Assembly (NCBI GenBank): GCA_020402585.1
Contig: JADBZH010000054.1
Span: 1-48,732, forward strand
DNA length: 48,732 nt
Source: Phenylobacterium sp.
GTDB lineage: Bacteria; Pseudomonadota; Alphaproteobacteria; Caulobacterales; Caulobacteraceae
Direction of reading: 5' to 3'
The position numbers were made by a program, and so were the translations under genes. Each line of letters opens with the position of its first letter. Positions within the stretch are counted from its first letter, which is position 1. This document shows, one piece after another, positions 24,752 to 34,521 of the stretch. The notes beneath the pieces are model-generated. The model was not told the DNA's origin and searched no databases. It saw only the letters and a program-made list of their open reading frames with translations.

Positions 24752-24819
24752 CGATGGGTTGGACACGAAAGGCAGCGTGCGCCTGTTTCGGCCGGCCTTG
24801 CAAGACGCCTGATGCAGGT

Positions 24820-26550
24820 TCAGGCCGGGCGGTGCGGTCGACGCCTCAGGTCTTCCAGCGGGCCCTCGATCCGGTCCAGGGCGGCGACAGCGGCGGCGTG
24901 GCCGGCGGCCACGGCGGGTTCGTAGGCGCTCCAGTCGCGGATCTCCACCCCGGTCAGTTCGGGCAGGATCAGGACGTCGGCCCCCTCCCGCGCGGCGGCT
25001 ATGTCCCGGCCGGAAGAGACCGTGGCGGCGCGGATCAGCAGGGAGACGATGGGCGGGCCCTTGCGCCACTGGCCCGACAGGACCCAGCGCAGCAGGGACC
25101 GGGGCCGGACGATATCGGCGGCGGTGATGGACAGGCCCCGGCTGACATCGACCCCGATGATGGGACCGGAGAGGCCGCCGCGCATGACGTCCACGGGCAG
25201 GTTTTTGAGCACCGCGCCGTCCACCAGGACGTTCTGGCCCTGGAGGGCGGGCGGCAGGAGGCCGGGGAGGGAGATGGAGGCGCGCAGGGCGGCGCGGACG
25301 CTTCCCCGGCGATGCACCTGATGGACGCCCGTGGTGAGGTTGGAGGAGACGCAGAAGCAGGGGCGCCAGAGGTCGGCGAACTGGACGTCGCCGAAATGCT
25401 CCTCCAGCCGCCGGGCGACCTTTTCGCCCCGGGTCATGGCCAGCATGGGAAAGGCGATGTCGTCGAGGGGGCTGGAGGCGACGAAGGCCCGACGGATGCG
25501 CTGGTCCAGCTCGTCCAGGTCCCAGCCGAGGGCCAGTCCCGCGGCGATCACCGCCCCCATGGAGGCGCCGCCCACATGGTCGATGGGCACGCCGCGCTGG
25601 GACAGGGCGCGGATGACGCCGATGTGGGCGTAGGCCCGGGCGCCGCCGCCGGAGAGGACCAGGCCCACCGCCCGCCCCGTCAGGCGGCGGATCAGGCGCG
25701 CCAGGTCCCCGGGATCGCCCTGCCGCAGGTGGGTCAGGCCCACCGCCCCCGTCGCGGTCATCCAGGCCTCGCCGCCGCGCGGGCGGCGGATGCCCGCCGG
25801 CTGGATCAGGATCAGGTCGGCGCCCACGCCCAGGGCGGCCGGGGTGTGGGCCGCTGCGCCGGGCGGCGGCGGATAGTCGCCCCGGCCCACCCGGAAAAGC
25901 CGGTCCACCTGGCGGGCGATCTTGGCGGCCCAGGCGGCCTCGCCATGGCCGGCGACGTAAAGGGCGTAGTCGACGGAGTGCTCGAGGTTGGAGAACCAGG
26001 AGGTCTCCGCCTCCTGCGCTTCCGAGCCCGCGACCGCGACCGTAAAGCCGGCGGCCCGGATCCCCTCCGCCAGGGACTCCACCAGGGCCCGGACATCCTC
26101 GACGGGCCCCTGGGCGACGAAGCCGAAGACCGTGGGCTCGACCAGGGCGGCCGTGCGGCCGGCGTCCCGGGCGCGGCCCACCATCAGCCGGGCCAGGTCG
26201 GTCATGATGTCCGGGTCGGTCTCACAGGCGGCGAAGAAGGCCTCGCGGTCCAGCGACAGGACCTCGGAGTCCCGCAGGGCGGTCAGGCGGCCGGAATGAA
26301 CCGCGCCGGTGATCACGCTCATCTCTCCCGCCGGTTCGCCGGGGCGGACAACGCCGAGGAAGCGGGGCTCGTCGCCGCCTTCGACCCGGAAGGCGCCCAG
26401 CCGCCCGGCCCGGAGCAGGTGCAGCTCGGCCGCCGGCTCGCCCGGGCGGAACAGGTCCAGGCCCCCGGGCAGGCACCACCACCGCGCCGACCCGGACTGA
26501 CGGGCGGTCTCGAAGAGCCGGGCGAGGGCGGTCTCGGTCGGGGTCTGCAC
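24820..26550 (-). CDS. Patatin-like phospholipase with N-terminal cyclic-nucleotide-binding domain (NTE-like)
   Basis: A 576-residue protein of the neuropathy-target-esterase type. Residues about 10-125 form a CAP_ED-like domain ([31 protein letters not shown]), about 140-275 an intermediate region, and 295-465 the patatin domain: [11 protein letters not shown] (301-311, oxyanion hole), nucleophile Ser330 in GGASMGA and Asp444 in DGAVLKN. All catalytic parts are intact. No export signal, so probably cytoplasmic or membrane-associated. The start is uncertain: GTG at 26550 is taken because the domain begins soon after; an in-frame GTG at 26613 would add 21 residues. The true ligand of the regulatory domain is unknown; the typical cAMP-binding Arg pattern is not obvious. 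It runs opposite to mccB. Confidence 0.88.
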   Translation of the reverse strand: MQTPTETALARLFETARQSGSARWWCLPGGLDLFRPGEPAAELHLLRAGRLGAFRVEGGDEPRFLGVVRPGEPAGEMSVITGAVHSGRLTALRDSEVLSLDREAFFAACETDPDIMTDLARLMVGRARDAGRTAALVEPTVFGFVAQGPVEDVRALVESLAEGIRAAGFTVAVAGSEAQEAETSWFSNLEHSVDYALYVAGHGEAAWAAKIARQVDRLFRVGRGDYPPPPGAAAHTPAALGVGADLILIQPAGIRRPRGGEAWMTATGAVGLTHLRQGDPGDLARLIRRLTGRAVGLVLSGGGARAYAHIGVIRALSQRGVPIDHVGGASMGAVIAAGLALGWDLDELDQRIRRAFVASSPLDDIAFPMLAMTRGEKVARRLEEHFGDVQFADLWRPCFCVSSNLTTGVHQVHRRGSVRAALRASISLPGLLPPALQGQNVLVDGAVLKNLPVDVMRGGLSGPIIGVDVSRGLSITAADIVRPRSLLRWVLSGQWRKGPPIVSLLIRAATVSSGRDIAAAREGADVLILPELTGVEIRDWSAYEPAVAAGHAAAVAALDRIEGPLEDLRRRPHRPA

Positions 26551-26652
26551 GGCGCCATGATACCCCCGGTTCGGCGACAAGGGGAAATCCCGTCCATGGA
26601 CTGGGGTCTGCACGGACTAGCCGCCGGCCCGCCCCGCGGCTATGCCTTGTTC

Positions 26653-28275
26653 ATGCCCGTCCTGAAGTCCGCCCTCGACCCGGCCTCGGCGGCCTTCCGC
26701 GCCAATGCGGAGGTCAACCGCGCCCTCGCCGCAGAACTGGCCGGACGCACGGCTCAGGCCGCCCTCGGCGGGCCCGAGGACAGCCGTCGCCGGCACGAGG
26801 CCCGTGGCAAACTCCTGCCCCGCGACCGGGTGGAGGGCCTGCTGGACCCAGGAGCCCCCTTCCTCGAGATCGGCGCCCTGGCCGCCTTTGGTCTCTACGA
26901 TGATGAGGCGCCCGCCGCCGGCCTGATCGCCGGGATCGGCCGGGTCAGCGGCCGGGAGGTCATGATCCTGGCCAACGACGCCACGGTGAAGGGCGGCGCC
27001 TACTTCCCCCTCACCGTGAAGAAGCACCTGCGGGCCCAGGAGATCGCCGAGCAGAACGCCCTGCCCTGCGTCTACCTGGTGGACTCCGGCGGGGCCAACC
27101 TGCCGCACCAGGCCGAGGTCTTCCCCGACCGCGACCATTTCGGCCGCATCTTCTTCAACCAGGCCCGGATGAGCGCCCGGGGGATCCCCCAGATCGCCTG
27201 CGTGATGGGTTCGTGCACGGCGGGCGGGGCCTACGTCCCGGCCATGTCCGACGAGACGGTGATCGTGCGCGGGACCGGACCGGAGAGCCAGGGCACCATC
27301 TTCCTGGGCGGGCCGCCCCTGGTGAAGGCCGCCACGGGGGAGGTCATCTCGGCCACCGACCTGGGCGGCGCCGACGTTCACGGACGCCGGTCCGGCGTGG
27401 TGGACCACGTAGCTGAGGACGATCTCCACGCCCTGGCCATCGTCCGGCGGATCGTCGCCGGCCTCAACACCCGGAAACCCGAAGGGCCTGTCCTGGCCGA
27501 ACCCCGGTCGCCCCTGTTCGATCCCTCTGAGCTCTACGGGGTCATCCCGCAGGACGTCCGCGCGCCCTACGACGTGCGCGAAGTCATCGCCCGGATCGTC
27601 GACGGCTCGGCCTTCGACGAGTTCAAGGCCCTCTACGGCCAGACCCTGGTCTGCGGCTTCGCCCGGATCTGGGGCTATCCGGTGGCCATATTGGCCAATA
27701 ACGGCATCCTGTTCTCGGAAAGCGCGCTGAAGGGCGCCCACTTCATCGAGCTGGCCTGCCAGAGGGGCATCCCCCTCCTCTTCCTGCAGAACATTTCGGG
27801 CTTCATGGTCGGCGGCCGGTACGAGGCCGGGGGCATCGCCCGGGACGGCGCCAAGCTGGTCACCGCCGTGGCCTGCGCCGAGGTTCCCAAGCTGACCGTG
27901 CTGATCGGCGGCTCCTTCGGGGCCGGCAACTACGGCATGTGCGGCCGCGCCTATTCGCCCCGCTTCCTCTGGAGCTGGCCCAACGCCCGCATCTCGGTGA
28001 TGGGCGGCGAGCAGGCCGCCAGCGTCCTGGCGACGATCCGACGCGACGGGATCGAGGCCCGGGGCGGCCAGTGGCCCGCCGAGGAGGAAGAGGCCTTCAA
28101 GGCGCCGGTGCGCGAGCGCTACGAGGCCGAGGGCGACCCCTATTTCGCCACCGCCCGGCTCTGGGACGACGGGATCATCGACCCCGCCCAGACCCGCGAC
28201 GTCCTGGGCCTGTCCCTGTCCGCGGCCCTGAACGCCCCGGTCGCGCCGACGCGCTTCGGCGTCTTCCGAATGTGA
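26653..28275 (+). CDS. mccB: 3-methylcrotonyl-CoA carboxylase, carboxyltransferase (beta) subunit
   Basis: A 540-residue carboxyltransferase that moves CO2 from biotin to 3-methylcrotonyl-CoA in leucine degradation. Two crotonase-like halves are present: [27 protein letters not shown] (about 142-168, given in part by [11 protein letters not shown]) and the second half with [12 protein letters not shown] and [25 protein letters not shown] separates MccB from propionyl-CoA carboxylase. The ATG at 26653 is the first methionine before the conserved start. mccB, liuC and mccA form one operon with ivd outside it upstream. Confidence 0.94.
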   Translation: MPVLKSALDPASAAFRANAEVNRALAAELAGRTAQAALGGPEDSRRRHEARGKLLPRDRVEGLLDPGAPFLEIGALAAFGLYDDEAPAAGLIAGIGRVSGREVMILANDATVKGGAYFPLTVKKHLRAQEIAEQNALPCVYLVDSGGANLPHQAEVFPDRDHFGRIFFNQARMSARGIPQIACVMGSCTAGGAYVPAMSDETVIVRGTGPESQGTIFLGGPPLVKAATGEVISATDLGGADVHGRRSGVVDHVAEDDLHALAIVRRIVAGLNTRKPEGPVLAEPRSPLFDPSELYGVIPQDVRAPYDVREVIARIVDGSAFDEFKALYGQTLVCGFARIWGYPVAILANNGILFSESALKGAHFIELACQRGIPLLFLQNISGFMVGGRYEAGGIARDGAKLVTAVACAEVPKLTVLIGGSFGAGNYGMCGRAYSPRFLWSWPNARISVMGGEQAASVLATIRRDGIEARGGQWPAEEEEAFKAPVRERYEAEGDPYFATARLWDDGIIDPAQTRDVLGLSLSAALNAPVAPTRFGVFRM

Positions 28276-28301
28276 CCGATCCCCGAAACCGGAGCCCCTC
28301 C

Positions 28302-29147
28302 ATGTCCAACCCCATCGCCGATCCCCTGGTCGAAGGCCTCGACAGCGACGCCACCTCCGACCTCGTGCGACTGGACACCACTCAGGAGGGGGTGGCCGTG
28401 GTCACCCTGAACAGGCCGGACGCCCGCAACAGCTTCAACGCCGAGCTGATCGGCGCCCTGCATGAGACCTTCGAGACCCTGCAGGCAGCCGAGGGCGTGC
28501 GGGTGGTCTTCCTGCGCGGCGCGGGCAAGGTCTTCTCGGCTGGGGCGGACCTGAACTGGATGCGCGACGCCGCGCACTGGACCGAGGCCGAGAACCGCGA
28601 CGACGCCATGGGCCTGGCGCGGATGCTCAAGTCGCTCTGGGACCTTCCCTCCCTGACCGTGGCCCTGGTCCAGGGCGGCGCCTGGGGCGGGGGCTGCGGC
28701 CTGGCCGCCGCCTGCGACATCGCCGTGGCGGAGCGGGGGGCGAAGTTCGGCTTCTCGGAGGCCCGGCTGGGCCTGATCGCCGCCACCATCAGCCCCTACA
28801 TCGTCGCCGCCATCGGCCCGCGCGCCGCCCGGGGCCTGTTTGCCTCGGCCCGCATCTTCGACGCCGACGAGGCCCTGCGCCTGGGCCTGGTGAGCGAGCT
28901 GGTGGAGGACGCCGCCGCCCTGGCGACCGCCGCCGACCGCATCGCCGGCGAGGCGATGGCCTGCGCCCCGGGCGCCATCGCCGCCTCCAAGGCCCTGGTC
29001 GACGCCGTCGCCTGGCGGGAGATCGACCACGCCCTCATGGAGGACACGGCGCGCCGCATCGCCCAGGCCCGGGTCAGCGACGAGGGCCGCGAGGGCGTGG
29101 CGGCCTTCCTGGCCCGCAAGACGCCTTCCTGGGCCGGTCAGGGCTGA
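28302..29147 (+). CDS. liuC: Enoyl-CoA hydratase/isomerase, probable methylglutaconyl-CoA hydratase
   Basis: A 281-residue crotonase-fold protein. VVTLNRPDARNSFNAELI is the N-terminal crotonase mark, KVFSAGADLNWM the first oxyanion segment, and VQGGAWGGGCGLAAACDIAVA the second. Its place between mccB and mccA strongly suggests hydration of 3-methylglutaconyl-CoA to HMG-CoA; sequence alone cannot exclude another enoyl-CoA. Starts 26 bases after mccB with a GGAG site. Confidence 0.88.
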   Translation: MSNPIADPLVEGLDSDATSDLVRLDTTQEGVAVVTLNRPDARNSFNAELIGALHETFETLQAAEGVRVVFLRGAGKVFSAGADLNWMRDAAHWTEAENRDDAMGLARMLKSLWDLPSLTVALVQGGAWGGGCGLAAACDIAVAERGAKFGFSEARLGLIAATISPYIVAAIGPRAARGLFASARIFDADEALRLGLVSELVEDAAALATAADRIAGEAMACAPGAIAASKALVDAVAWREIDHALMEDTARRIAQARVSDEGREGVAAFLARKTPSWAGQG

Positions 29148-29155
29148 CCCGGCCC

Positions 29156-31036
29156 GTGTTTCGTTCCGTCCTTGTCGCCAACCGGGGCGAGATCGCCCGC
29201 CGGATCTTCCGCACCGCGCGCCGGCTGGGGATTGAGACCGTGGCCGTCTGCTCGGACGCCGACCTGGACGCCGCCCATGTGCGCGAGGCCGACCGGGCGG
29301 TGCGCATCGGTCCGGCGCCGGCGGCGGAGAGCTATCTGTCGATTCCCGACCTGGTCGCCGCAGCCCTGGAGAGCGGCGCGGAGGCGGTGCACCCTGGCTA
29401 TGGTTTCCTGTCCGAGAGCGCGGCCTTCGCCGAGGCGGTGCAGGCCGCGGGCCTGATCTGGGTCGGGCCCTCGCCCGAAGCCATCCGCGCCATGGGCCTC
29501 AAGGATTCCGCCCGCGAGCGGATGATCGCGGCCGGCGTTCCGGTGACGCCCGGCTGGCAGGGAGATGACGGCTCGGAGGCGACCCTGCTGGCGGCCGCCC
29601 GCGACCTGGGCTGGCCGGTCCTGATCAAGGCGGCGGCCGGGGGCGGGGGACGCGGCATCCGGCGGGTGGACGCCGCCGCCGACTTCTCCGCCGCCCTGGC
29701 GGCCTGCCGGCGCGAGGCCCTGGCCGCCTTCGGGGACGACCGGGTCCTCCTGGAACGGTGCATCGAGGCGCCCCGGCATATCGAGGTGCAGGTGTTCGGC
29801 GACGCCCATGGCGGCCTCGTCCACCTGTTCGAGCGTGACTGCACCCTTCAGCGCCGTCGCCAGAAGGTGATCGAGGAAGCCCCGGCCCCGGGCATGACGC
29901 CCGAGGTCCGCGAGGCGGTCTGCGCCGCCGCACTGGCGGCCGCCCGGGCCGTGGACTATGTCGGCGCGGGTACGGTGGAGTTTATCGCCGACGCCCGGGA
30001 GGGCCTGCGCGCCGACCGCATCTGGTTCATGGAGATGAACACCCGACTGCAGGTCGAGCATCCCGTCACCGAGGCCGTCGTCGGGGTGGACCTGGTGGAG
30101 TGGCAGTTCCGCGTCGCCGCCGGCGAGCCCCTGCCCCTGGCCCAGGACCAGATCGTGCTGAACGGCTGGGCGGTCGAGGCCCGGCTCTGCGCCGAGGTTC
30201 CCGAACGGGGCTTCATCCCCTCGGTCGGCCCCCTGGAGCACCTGCGCCTGCCCGAGGGGGTGCGGGTGGATTCCGGAGTCGAGGCCGGCGACGAGGTGGG
30301 TCCGCATTACGACTCCCTGATTGCCAAGCTCATCGCCTGGGCGCCGACCCGTGAGGGGGCCACGGAGGCCCTCGCCGAGGCCTGCGCCGGGGTCGAGACC
30401 TGGCCCCTGAAGACCAACGCCGCCTTCCTCGCCCGATGCCTGGACGACCCCGATTTCCTGGCGGGCCGGATGGACACCGGCTTCATCGACGCCCGCCTCG
30501 ACCGGCTCGCCGCCGCGCCGGAGCCCTCGCCGGCTCTCGCCAGCGCCGCCGCCTCGGCCCTCGCGGCCCTCGCGGCGGAGGGCGCCAGCGCGCCGTCCCG
30601 CGACCTGGCCGGTTTCCGGCTCAATGCGCCGCCCTGCGAGACGGTGCGGATCTGGTGCGACGGCCAGCCCCTTCTCGCCGACCTCGCCGCCGGCCCGGAG
30701 GAGGCCGACCTCCTCGACGCTGGCGAAGCCCTCATCCTGTTCGAGAACGGTTCGGCCTTCGCCTTCGCCGCCAGCCCTCCGGACCGCGAGGGCGGAGCGG
30801 CGGCGGCGGGCGACGGCGCCGTCAGTGCGCCCCTGCCCGGCAAGGTCGTCGTCGTCTCCGTCGCCGAGGGGGCGAGGGTCCGCCGGGGCGACATCCTGGT
30901 GGTGATCGAGGCGATGAAGATGGAGCACGGCCTGGCGGCCCCCTTCGATGGGGTGGTCGAGGGCCTGTCGGCGGCGGTCGGCGACCAGGTCCGCGAGGGC
31001 GAGCCCCTGGCGCGGGTGCGGGGCGAGGCGCCGTGA
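29156..31036 (+). CDS. mccA: 3-methylcrotonyl-CoA carboxylase, biotin-carrying (alpha) subunit
   Basis: A 626-residue biotin carboxylase/BCCP fusion. Biotin carboxylase domain to about 450: SVLVANRGEIARRIF, HPGYGFLSE, KAAAGGGGRGIR, ERDCTLQRRRQKVIEEAP and EMNTRLQVEHPVTE. The C-terminal biotinyl domain has VVIEAMKMEHG with Lys588 as the biotin site. The start is a GTG at 29156, 8 bases after the liuC stop. Pairs with MccB. The stop overlaps the GTG of the DUF1489 gene. Confidence 0.94.
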   Translation: MFRSVLVANRGEIARRIFRTARRLGIETVAVCSDADLDAAHVREADRAVRIGPAPAAESYLSIPDLVAAALESGAEAVHPGYGFLSESAAFAEAVQAAGLIWVGPSPEAIRAMGLKDSARERMIAAGVPVTPGWQGDDGSEATLLAAARDLGWPVLIKAAAGGGGRGIRRVDAAADFSAALAACRREALAAFGDDRVLLERCIEAPRHIEVQVFGDAHGGLVHLFERDCTLQRRRQKVIEEAPAPGMTPEVREAVCAAALAAARAVDYVGAGTVEFIADAREGLRADRIWFMEMNTRLQVEHPVTEAVVGVDLVEWQFRVAAGEPLPLAQDQIVLNGWAVEARLCAEVPERGFIPSVGPLEHLRLPEGVRVDSGVEAGDEVGPHYDSLIAKLIAWAPTREGATEALAEACAGVETWPLKTNAAFLARCLDDPDFLAGRMDTGFIDARLDRLAAAPEPSPALASAAASALAALAAEGASAPSRDLAGFRLNAPPCETVRIWCDGQPLLADLAAGPEEADLLDAGEALILFENGSAFAFAASPPDREGGAAAAGDGAVSAPLPGKVVVVSVAEGARVRRGDILVVIEAMKMEHGLAAPFDGVVEGLSAAVGDQVREGEPLARVRGEAP

Positions 31037-31434
31037 CCCTGCACATGATCCGGCTCTGCGTGGGCTGCGACACCATCGATGACCTCGTGGCCTGGCACGA
31101 GAACAGCCCGGACCCCTGGCCCCTGCACACCCGGATGGCGCCCAAGCGGGTGGAGGAACTGCTCGACGGCGGCTCCCTCTACCGGATCTTCCGCGGCCTG
31201 ATCCTGTGCCGCCAGGTCATCCTGTCCATCTCCCGGGTCGAGGCGGGGTCGGAAAGCCACTGCCGGATCGACCTGGAGCCCCGGATCATCCGGGTGGCGC
31301 CGACGCCCCGGCGGGCCTTCCAGGGCTGGCGCTATCTCGACCCGGCCGACGCCCCGCCCGACCTGGACGAGACCGGCGGCGGCGACCTGCCCGACGACCT
31401 GGCCCGTCGGCTGCGCGAGGCGGGGGCCTGGTAG
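31033..31434 (+). CDS. DUF1489 family protein
   Basis: A 133-residue cytoplasmic protein typical of alphaproteobacteria. LHMIRLCVGCDTIDDLVAWH and HTRMAPKRVEELLDGGSLYRIF are characteristic of DUF1489, as is IRVAPTPRRAFQGWRYL (broken at 94-110). The function is unknown; the CVGC start hints at metal binding but this is weak. GTG start overlapping the mccA stop (GTGA), so translation is probably coupled to the carboxylase operon. Convergent with panC, 6 bases apart. Confidence 0.85.
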   Translation: MTLHMIRLCVGCDTIDDLVAWHENSPDPWPLHTRMAPKRVEELLDGGSLYRIFRGLILCRQVILSISRVEAGSESHCRIDLEPRIIRVAPTPRRAFQGWRYLDPADAPPDLDETGGGDLPDDLARRLREAGAW

Positions 31435-31440
31435 CCGGCC

Positions 31441-32298
31441 TCAGACCGCCATGTTGTCGATGAGCCGGGCCCGTCCCAGCCAGGCGGCGGCGAGGATCCG
31501 TCCCGCCTGGCCCGGAGGCAGAGGGCCAGGCCCCAGCCGCGACAGGTCGCCGGCGTCGCGCACCTCCACATAGTCGACGGTCCCGAAGCCCGCCGCCTGC
31601 AGCCGGGCGACCGCCCCGGCCTCGACGCCCTCCACGGGCGCGCCCGATCGCAGGGCCAGGACCGCTTCCGCCAGGGCGGCGGCCAGCTCCGGCGCCCGCT
31701 GGCGCTCTTCCCCCGTCAGGTAGGCGTTACGGGAGGACAGGGCCAGGCCGTCCGCCGCCCGGGCGGTGGGGGCGCCTAGGATCTCCACCCCGAGGTCGAG
31801 GTCGGCGGCCAGGCGGCGGATGACCTGCAGCTGCTGGTAGTCCTTCTCCCCGAACACCGCGACGTCGGGGCGCACCTGGTTCAGCAGCTTGGCCACCACG
31901 GTGGCGACCCCGGCGAAGTGACCGGGTCGGGCCTGCCCGTCGAGGGGCTCCGACACCCCGGACACCGTCACCAGGGTGGCGGCGCCGGGCGGATACATCT
32001 CGGCCGGAGAGGGGGCGAACAGGAGATGACAGCCCGCCCCGGCCAGCTTCCCCGCGTCTCCGGCCTCATCGCGGGGATAGGCGGCCAGGTCCTCCTCCGG
32101 CCCGAACTGGGTCGGGTTCACGAAGATGGAGGCCACCATGCGGTCGGCCCGGGACAGGGCGAGGCGGACCAGGGAGAGGTGACCCTCGTGCAGGGCGCCC
32201 ATGGTCGGGACGAAGCCCACCGAAAGCCCTTCCCGTCGCCAGCCGGCGACGGCGGCGCGGAGGTCTGCGACGGTGCGGACGATGGGGAGGGCGGTCAT
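31441..32298 (-). CDS. panC: Pantothenate synthetase
   Basis: A 285-residue PanC that condenses pantoate and beta-alanine with ATP. GFVPTMGALHEGHLSLV is the HIGH-like ATP site, FVNPTQFGPEEDLAAYPR the pantoate region, and VFGEKDYQQLQVI and LALSSRNAYL the remaining marks. Length is normal. ATG at 32298; divergent from mipZ with 156 bases between. No panB in the window. Confidence 0.96.
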   Translation of the reverse strand: MTALPIVRTVADLRAAVAGWRREGLSVGFVPTMGALHEGHLSLVRLALSRADRMVASIFVNPTQFGPEEDLAAYPRDEAGDAGKLAGAGCHLLFAPSPAEMYPPGAATLVTVSGVSEPLDGQARPGHFAGVATVVAKLLNQVRPDVAVFGEKDYQQLQVIRRLAADLDLGVEILGAPTARAADGLALSSRNAYLTGEERQRAPELAAALAEAVLALRSGAPVEGVEAGAVARLQAAGFGTVDYVEVRDAGDLSRLGPGPLPPGQAGRILAAAWLGRARLIDNMAV

Positions 32299-32454
32299 GG
32301 CGGGGAGGCTTATGCCCCGGGGGCGGGTCCGGCGTCCATCCATCCACAGGCGATCCGCACCGGCGCGTTGACGCCCCCGCGGGCGGACGCCAAGGCTGGC
32401 GGTCAGCGGGAATCGGTCTGGCCCCCTGGTCAGGTCCGCAGCCGGAGGCTTCCG

Positions 32455-33264
32455 ATGGCCGACATCATTGTCGTGGGCAACGAGAAGGGCGGGGCGGGGA
32501 AGTCCACCCTCGCCATCCACCTGATGACGGCCTTGCTGCACGAGGGCGCCCGGATCGGCGCCTTGGACCTGGACGTGCGCCAGCAATCCCTCGCCCACTT
32601 CATCGACAACCGCGCCGCCTGGCTGGCCGCCAACTCTGCAGTGGCGCCCATGCCGCAGACGGTGCGCTTCGACGCCGCCATCGCCCGGGCGCCCGACGAA
32701 GAGGCCCGCGCGCGGCTGGACGCCGCCTTCGAGGCCCTTTCGGCCTGTGACCTGATCGTCGTGGACACGCCCGGCGCCGACACCGCCCTCAGCCGCGCCG
32801 CCCACGCCCGAGCCGACCTGATCGTCACGCCCATGAACGACAGCTTCGTGGACTTCGACACCCTGGGGGTTGTCGACCCCGTGACCCTCGAACTGAAGCG
32901 GCCGAGCCTCTACTCCGAGACGGTCTGGAACAGCCGGAAGGACCGCGCCCTCGCCTCGGGGCGGTCCATCGACTGGGTGGTGCTGCGCAACCGCCTGGCG
33001 CCCGCCGACGCCCGAAACCGCCGCCGGGTGGACGAGCGCGTCCAGGCCCTGTCCCGCCGGGCCGGCTTCCGGGTGGGCCCTGGCCTGCGCGACCGGGTCA
33101 TCTACCGCGAGCTCTTCCCCTTCGGCCTGACCATCGCCGACCTGTCGCCGTCCATCCGGCCCGTCTCCATGAGCCTCCAGCACGTCGCGGCCCGGCAGGA
33201 GCTGCGCGACCTGATGGGCTTCCTGGGCCTGACGCCGGACGGCGCCCAGCTGGCCGCCCAGTAG
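32455..33264 (+). CDS. mipZ: Division-plane positioning ATPase MipZ
   Basis: A 269-residue ParA/MinD-type ATPase. The deviant Walker A is GNEKGGAGKSTLA (8-20) with Lys16 and the signature Lys11; DLDVRQQSLAHFIDNRAAW, DLIVVDTPGADTALSR and the C-terminal VIYRELFPFGLT match MipZ rather than ParA or MinD. In Caulobacter MipZ forms a bipolar gradient through ParB and inhibits FtsZ away from midcell. Its presence is the strongest taxonomic marker in the window. The stop overlaps the GTG of the J-domain gene by one base. Confidence 0.95.
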   Translation: MADIIVVGNEKGGAGKSTLAIHLMTALLHEGARIGALDLDVRQQSLAHFIDNRAAWLAANSAVAPMPQTVRFDAAIARAPDEEARARLDAAFEALSACDLIVVDTPGADTALSRAAHARADLIVTPMNDSFVDFDTLGVVDPVTLELKRPSLYSETVWNSRKDRALASGRSIDWVVLRNRLAPADARNRRRVDERVQALSRRAGFRVGPGLRDRVIYRELFPFGLTIADLSPSIRPVSMSLQHVAARQELRDLMGFLGLTPDGAQLAAQ

Positions 33265-33698
33265 TGACCTGGCTGCTCATCGCTCTCGCGGCCGTCGCCG
33301 TGCTGGTCTGGGCGGGCCGGGGCGGCCTGAAGGCGCCGCGGCGGGAGTGGCGCCTGATCGCCGGAGGCCTGGCGCTTGCCGCCTTGGTGGCGGGGACCGT
33401 GAGTCTGCTCCGGGGCGGATGGATTGCCGGCCTTCTTCTCTTGTCTGCAGGCCTGGCCCTGGCCGGTGTCGCCCGGTCGCCGGCGCCCCGCTCCGGGCCC
33501 GCTCCGGTCCCGCCGTCTCCGCAGGGCATGAGCCTGACTGAGGCCCGCTCTGTCCTCGGGGTCGGGCCGGAGGCCAGTCGGGAGGAGATCCTTGAGGCGC
33601 ATGCCCGACTCATCCGTCGGACCCACCCCGACGCCGGGGGTACGGATGGCCTCGCCGCCCATCTCAACGCCGCCCGGGACCGGCTGCTCGAGGGGTGA
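33264..33698 (+). CDS. Membrane-anchored J-domain protein
   Basis: A 144-residue protein with two or three hydrophobic stretches (2-19, 31-50, 53-70), a proline-rich linker and a short C-terminal J domain with the HPD triad at 121-123 in RRTHPDAGGTDG. This resembles the Pam18/TIM14-type DnaJ proteins that recruit DnaK at a membrane. GTG start sharing a base with the mipZ stop, so cotranslation is likely. A role linked to MipZ is only suggested by this linkage. Confidence 0.87.
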   Translation: MTWLLIALAAVAVLVWAGRGGLKAPRREWRLIAGGLALAALVAGTVSLLRGGWIAGLLLLSAGLALAGVARSPAPRSGPAPVPPSPQGMSLTEARSVLGVGPEASREEILEAHARLIRRTHPDAGGTDGLAAHLNAARDRLLEG

Positions 33699-33814
33699 GA
33701 CCCAGGCGACGGACCGAAGCCGTCGGGACATTCACGCGACACGCCCGATCCTTCCGGTGTAGGGTTTCCCAGTCGGGCTTTGCCCCGGCCACCTGCAACC
33801 CGTGCGAGTTCACC

Positions 33815-34516
33815 GTGAAGCCTCCGGCAGACCCCGAACAGGAGCCCGTCTCCGCCCGCATCCGCGCCCGCATCAAGAAGGCCCGGAAGCGGTTTTTCGC
33901 TAATGACAACATCTCGGCCTACATTCGCGAGGGGGAGATCGACGACCTGCTCTCCGAGGTGGAGGGCAAGTTCCGAGAGGTGCTGAAGAGCCTGGTGATC
34001 GACACCGAAGCCGATCACAACACCCAGGACACCGCCAAGCGCGTCGCCAAGATGTACGTGACCGAGGTCTTCCGCGGCCGCTACACCGAGGCGCCGCCGG
34101 TGACCGAGTTCCCCAACGCCTCATCCCTGAACGAGCTGATGATCGTCGGCCCGATCACGGTGCGCAGCGCCTGCAGCCATCACTTCTGCCCGATCATGGG
34201 CCGGCTGTGGATCGGCCTGATGCCGAACGAGCACTCCAACCTGATCGGCCTGTCGAAATACTCGCGACTGGCCGAATGGGTCATGTCGCGGCCTCAGATC
34301 CAGGAGGAGGCCATCACCCAGCTGGCCGACCTCTTGATGGAAAAGGTCCGCCCCGACGGCCTCGCCGTCGTCATGGAGGCCGACCACTTCTGCATGCACT
34401 GGCGGGGGGTGAAGGACAGCCAGACCATGATGATCAACTCGGTCATGCGCGGCTCCTTCCTCAAGGACCACACCCTGCGGGCCGAATTCCTCTCCCTCAT
34501 CAAGAACAGGACCTGA
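33815..34516 (+). CDS. Divergent GTP cyclohydrolase I family protein
   Basis: A 233-residue protein with the GTP cyclohydrolase I fold (T-fold). It keeps the zinc and catalytic residues: Cys120 and His123 in RSACSHHFCPIMG, His191 and Cys193 in EADHFCMHWRGVKD. It differs from housekeeping FolE, where these read CEHH and HxCMxxRG, and has an N-terminal basic region (ARIRARIKKARKRFFAN) and its own C-terminus (GSFLKDHTLRAEF). If active it would turn GTP into dihydroneopterin triphosphate for folate or another pterin. The start is GTG at 33815; an earlier GTG at 33695 would add 40 residues that look like noncoding DNA. It ends 5 bases before the BLUF gene. Confidence 0.85.
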   Translation: MKPPADPEQEPVSARIRARIKKARKRFFANDNISAYIREGEIDDLLSEVEGKFREVLKSLVIDTEADHNTQDTAKRVAKMYVTEVFRGRYTEAPPVTEFPNASSLNELMIVGPITVRSACSHHFCPIMGRLWIGLMPNEHSNLIGLSKYSRLAEWVMSRPQIQEEAITQLADLLMEKVRPDGLAVVMEADHFCMHWRGVKDSQTMMINSVMRGSFLKDHTLRAEFLSLIKNRT

Positions 34517-34521
34517 TTCCC

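Noticed and set aside
24754..26652. Long open extension upstream of mccB reaching back over the patatin gene.
   Set aside because: The first 630 codons have no motif and mirror the patatin gene; MccB begins at 26653 as in the family.
33695..33814. Longer N-terminus of the GTP cyclohydrolase-like protein from a GTG at 33695.
   Set aside because: The 40 extra residues are Arg- and Cys-rich without family similarity and overlap the end of the J-domain gene; GTG at 33815 fits better.
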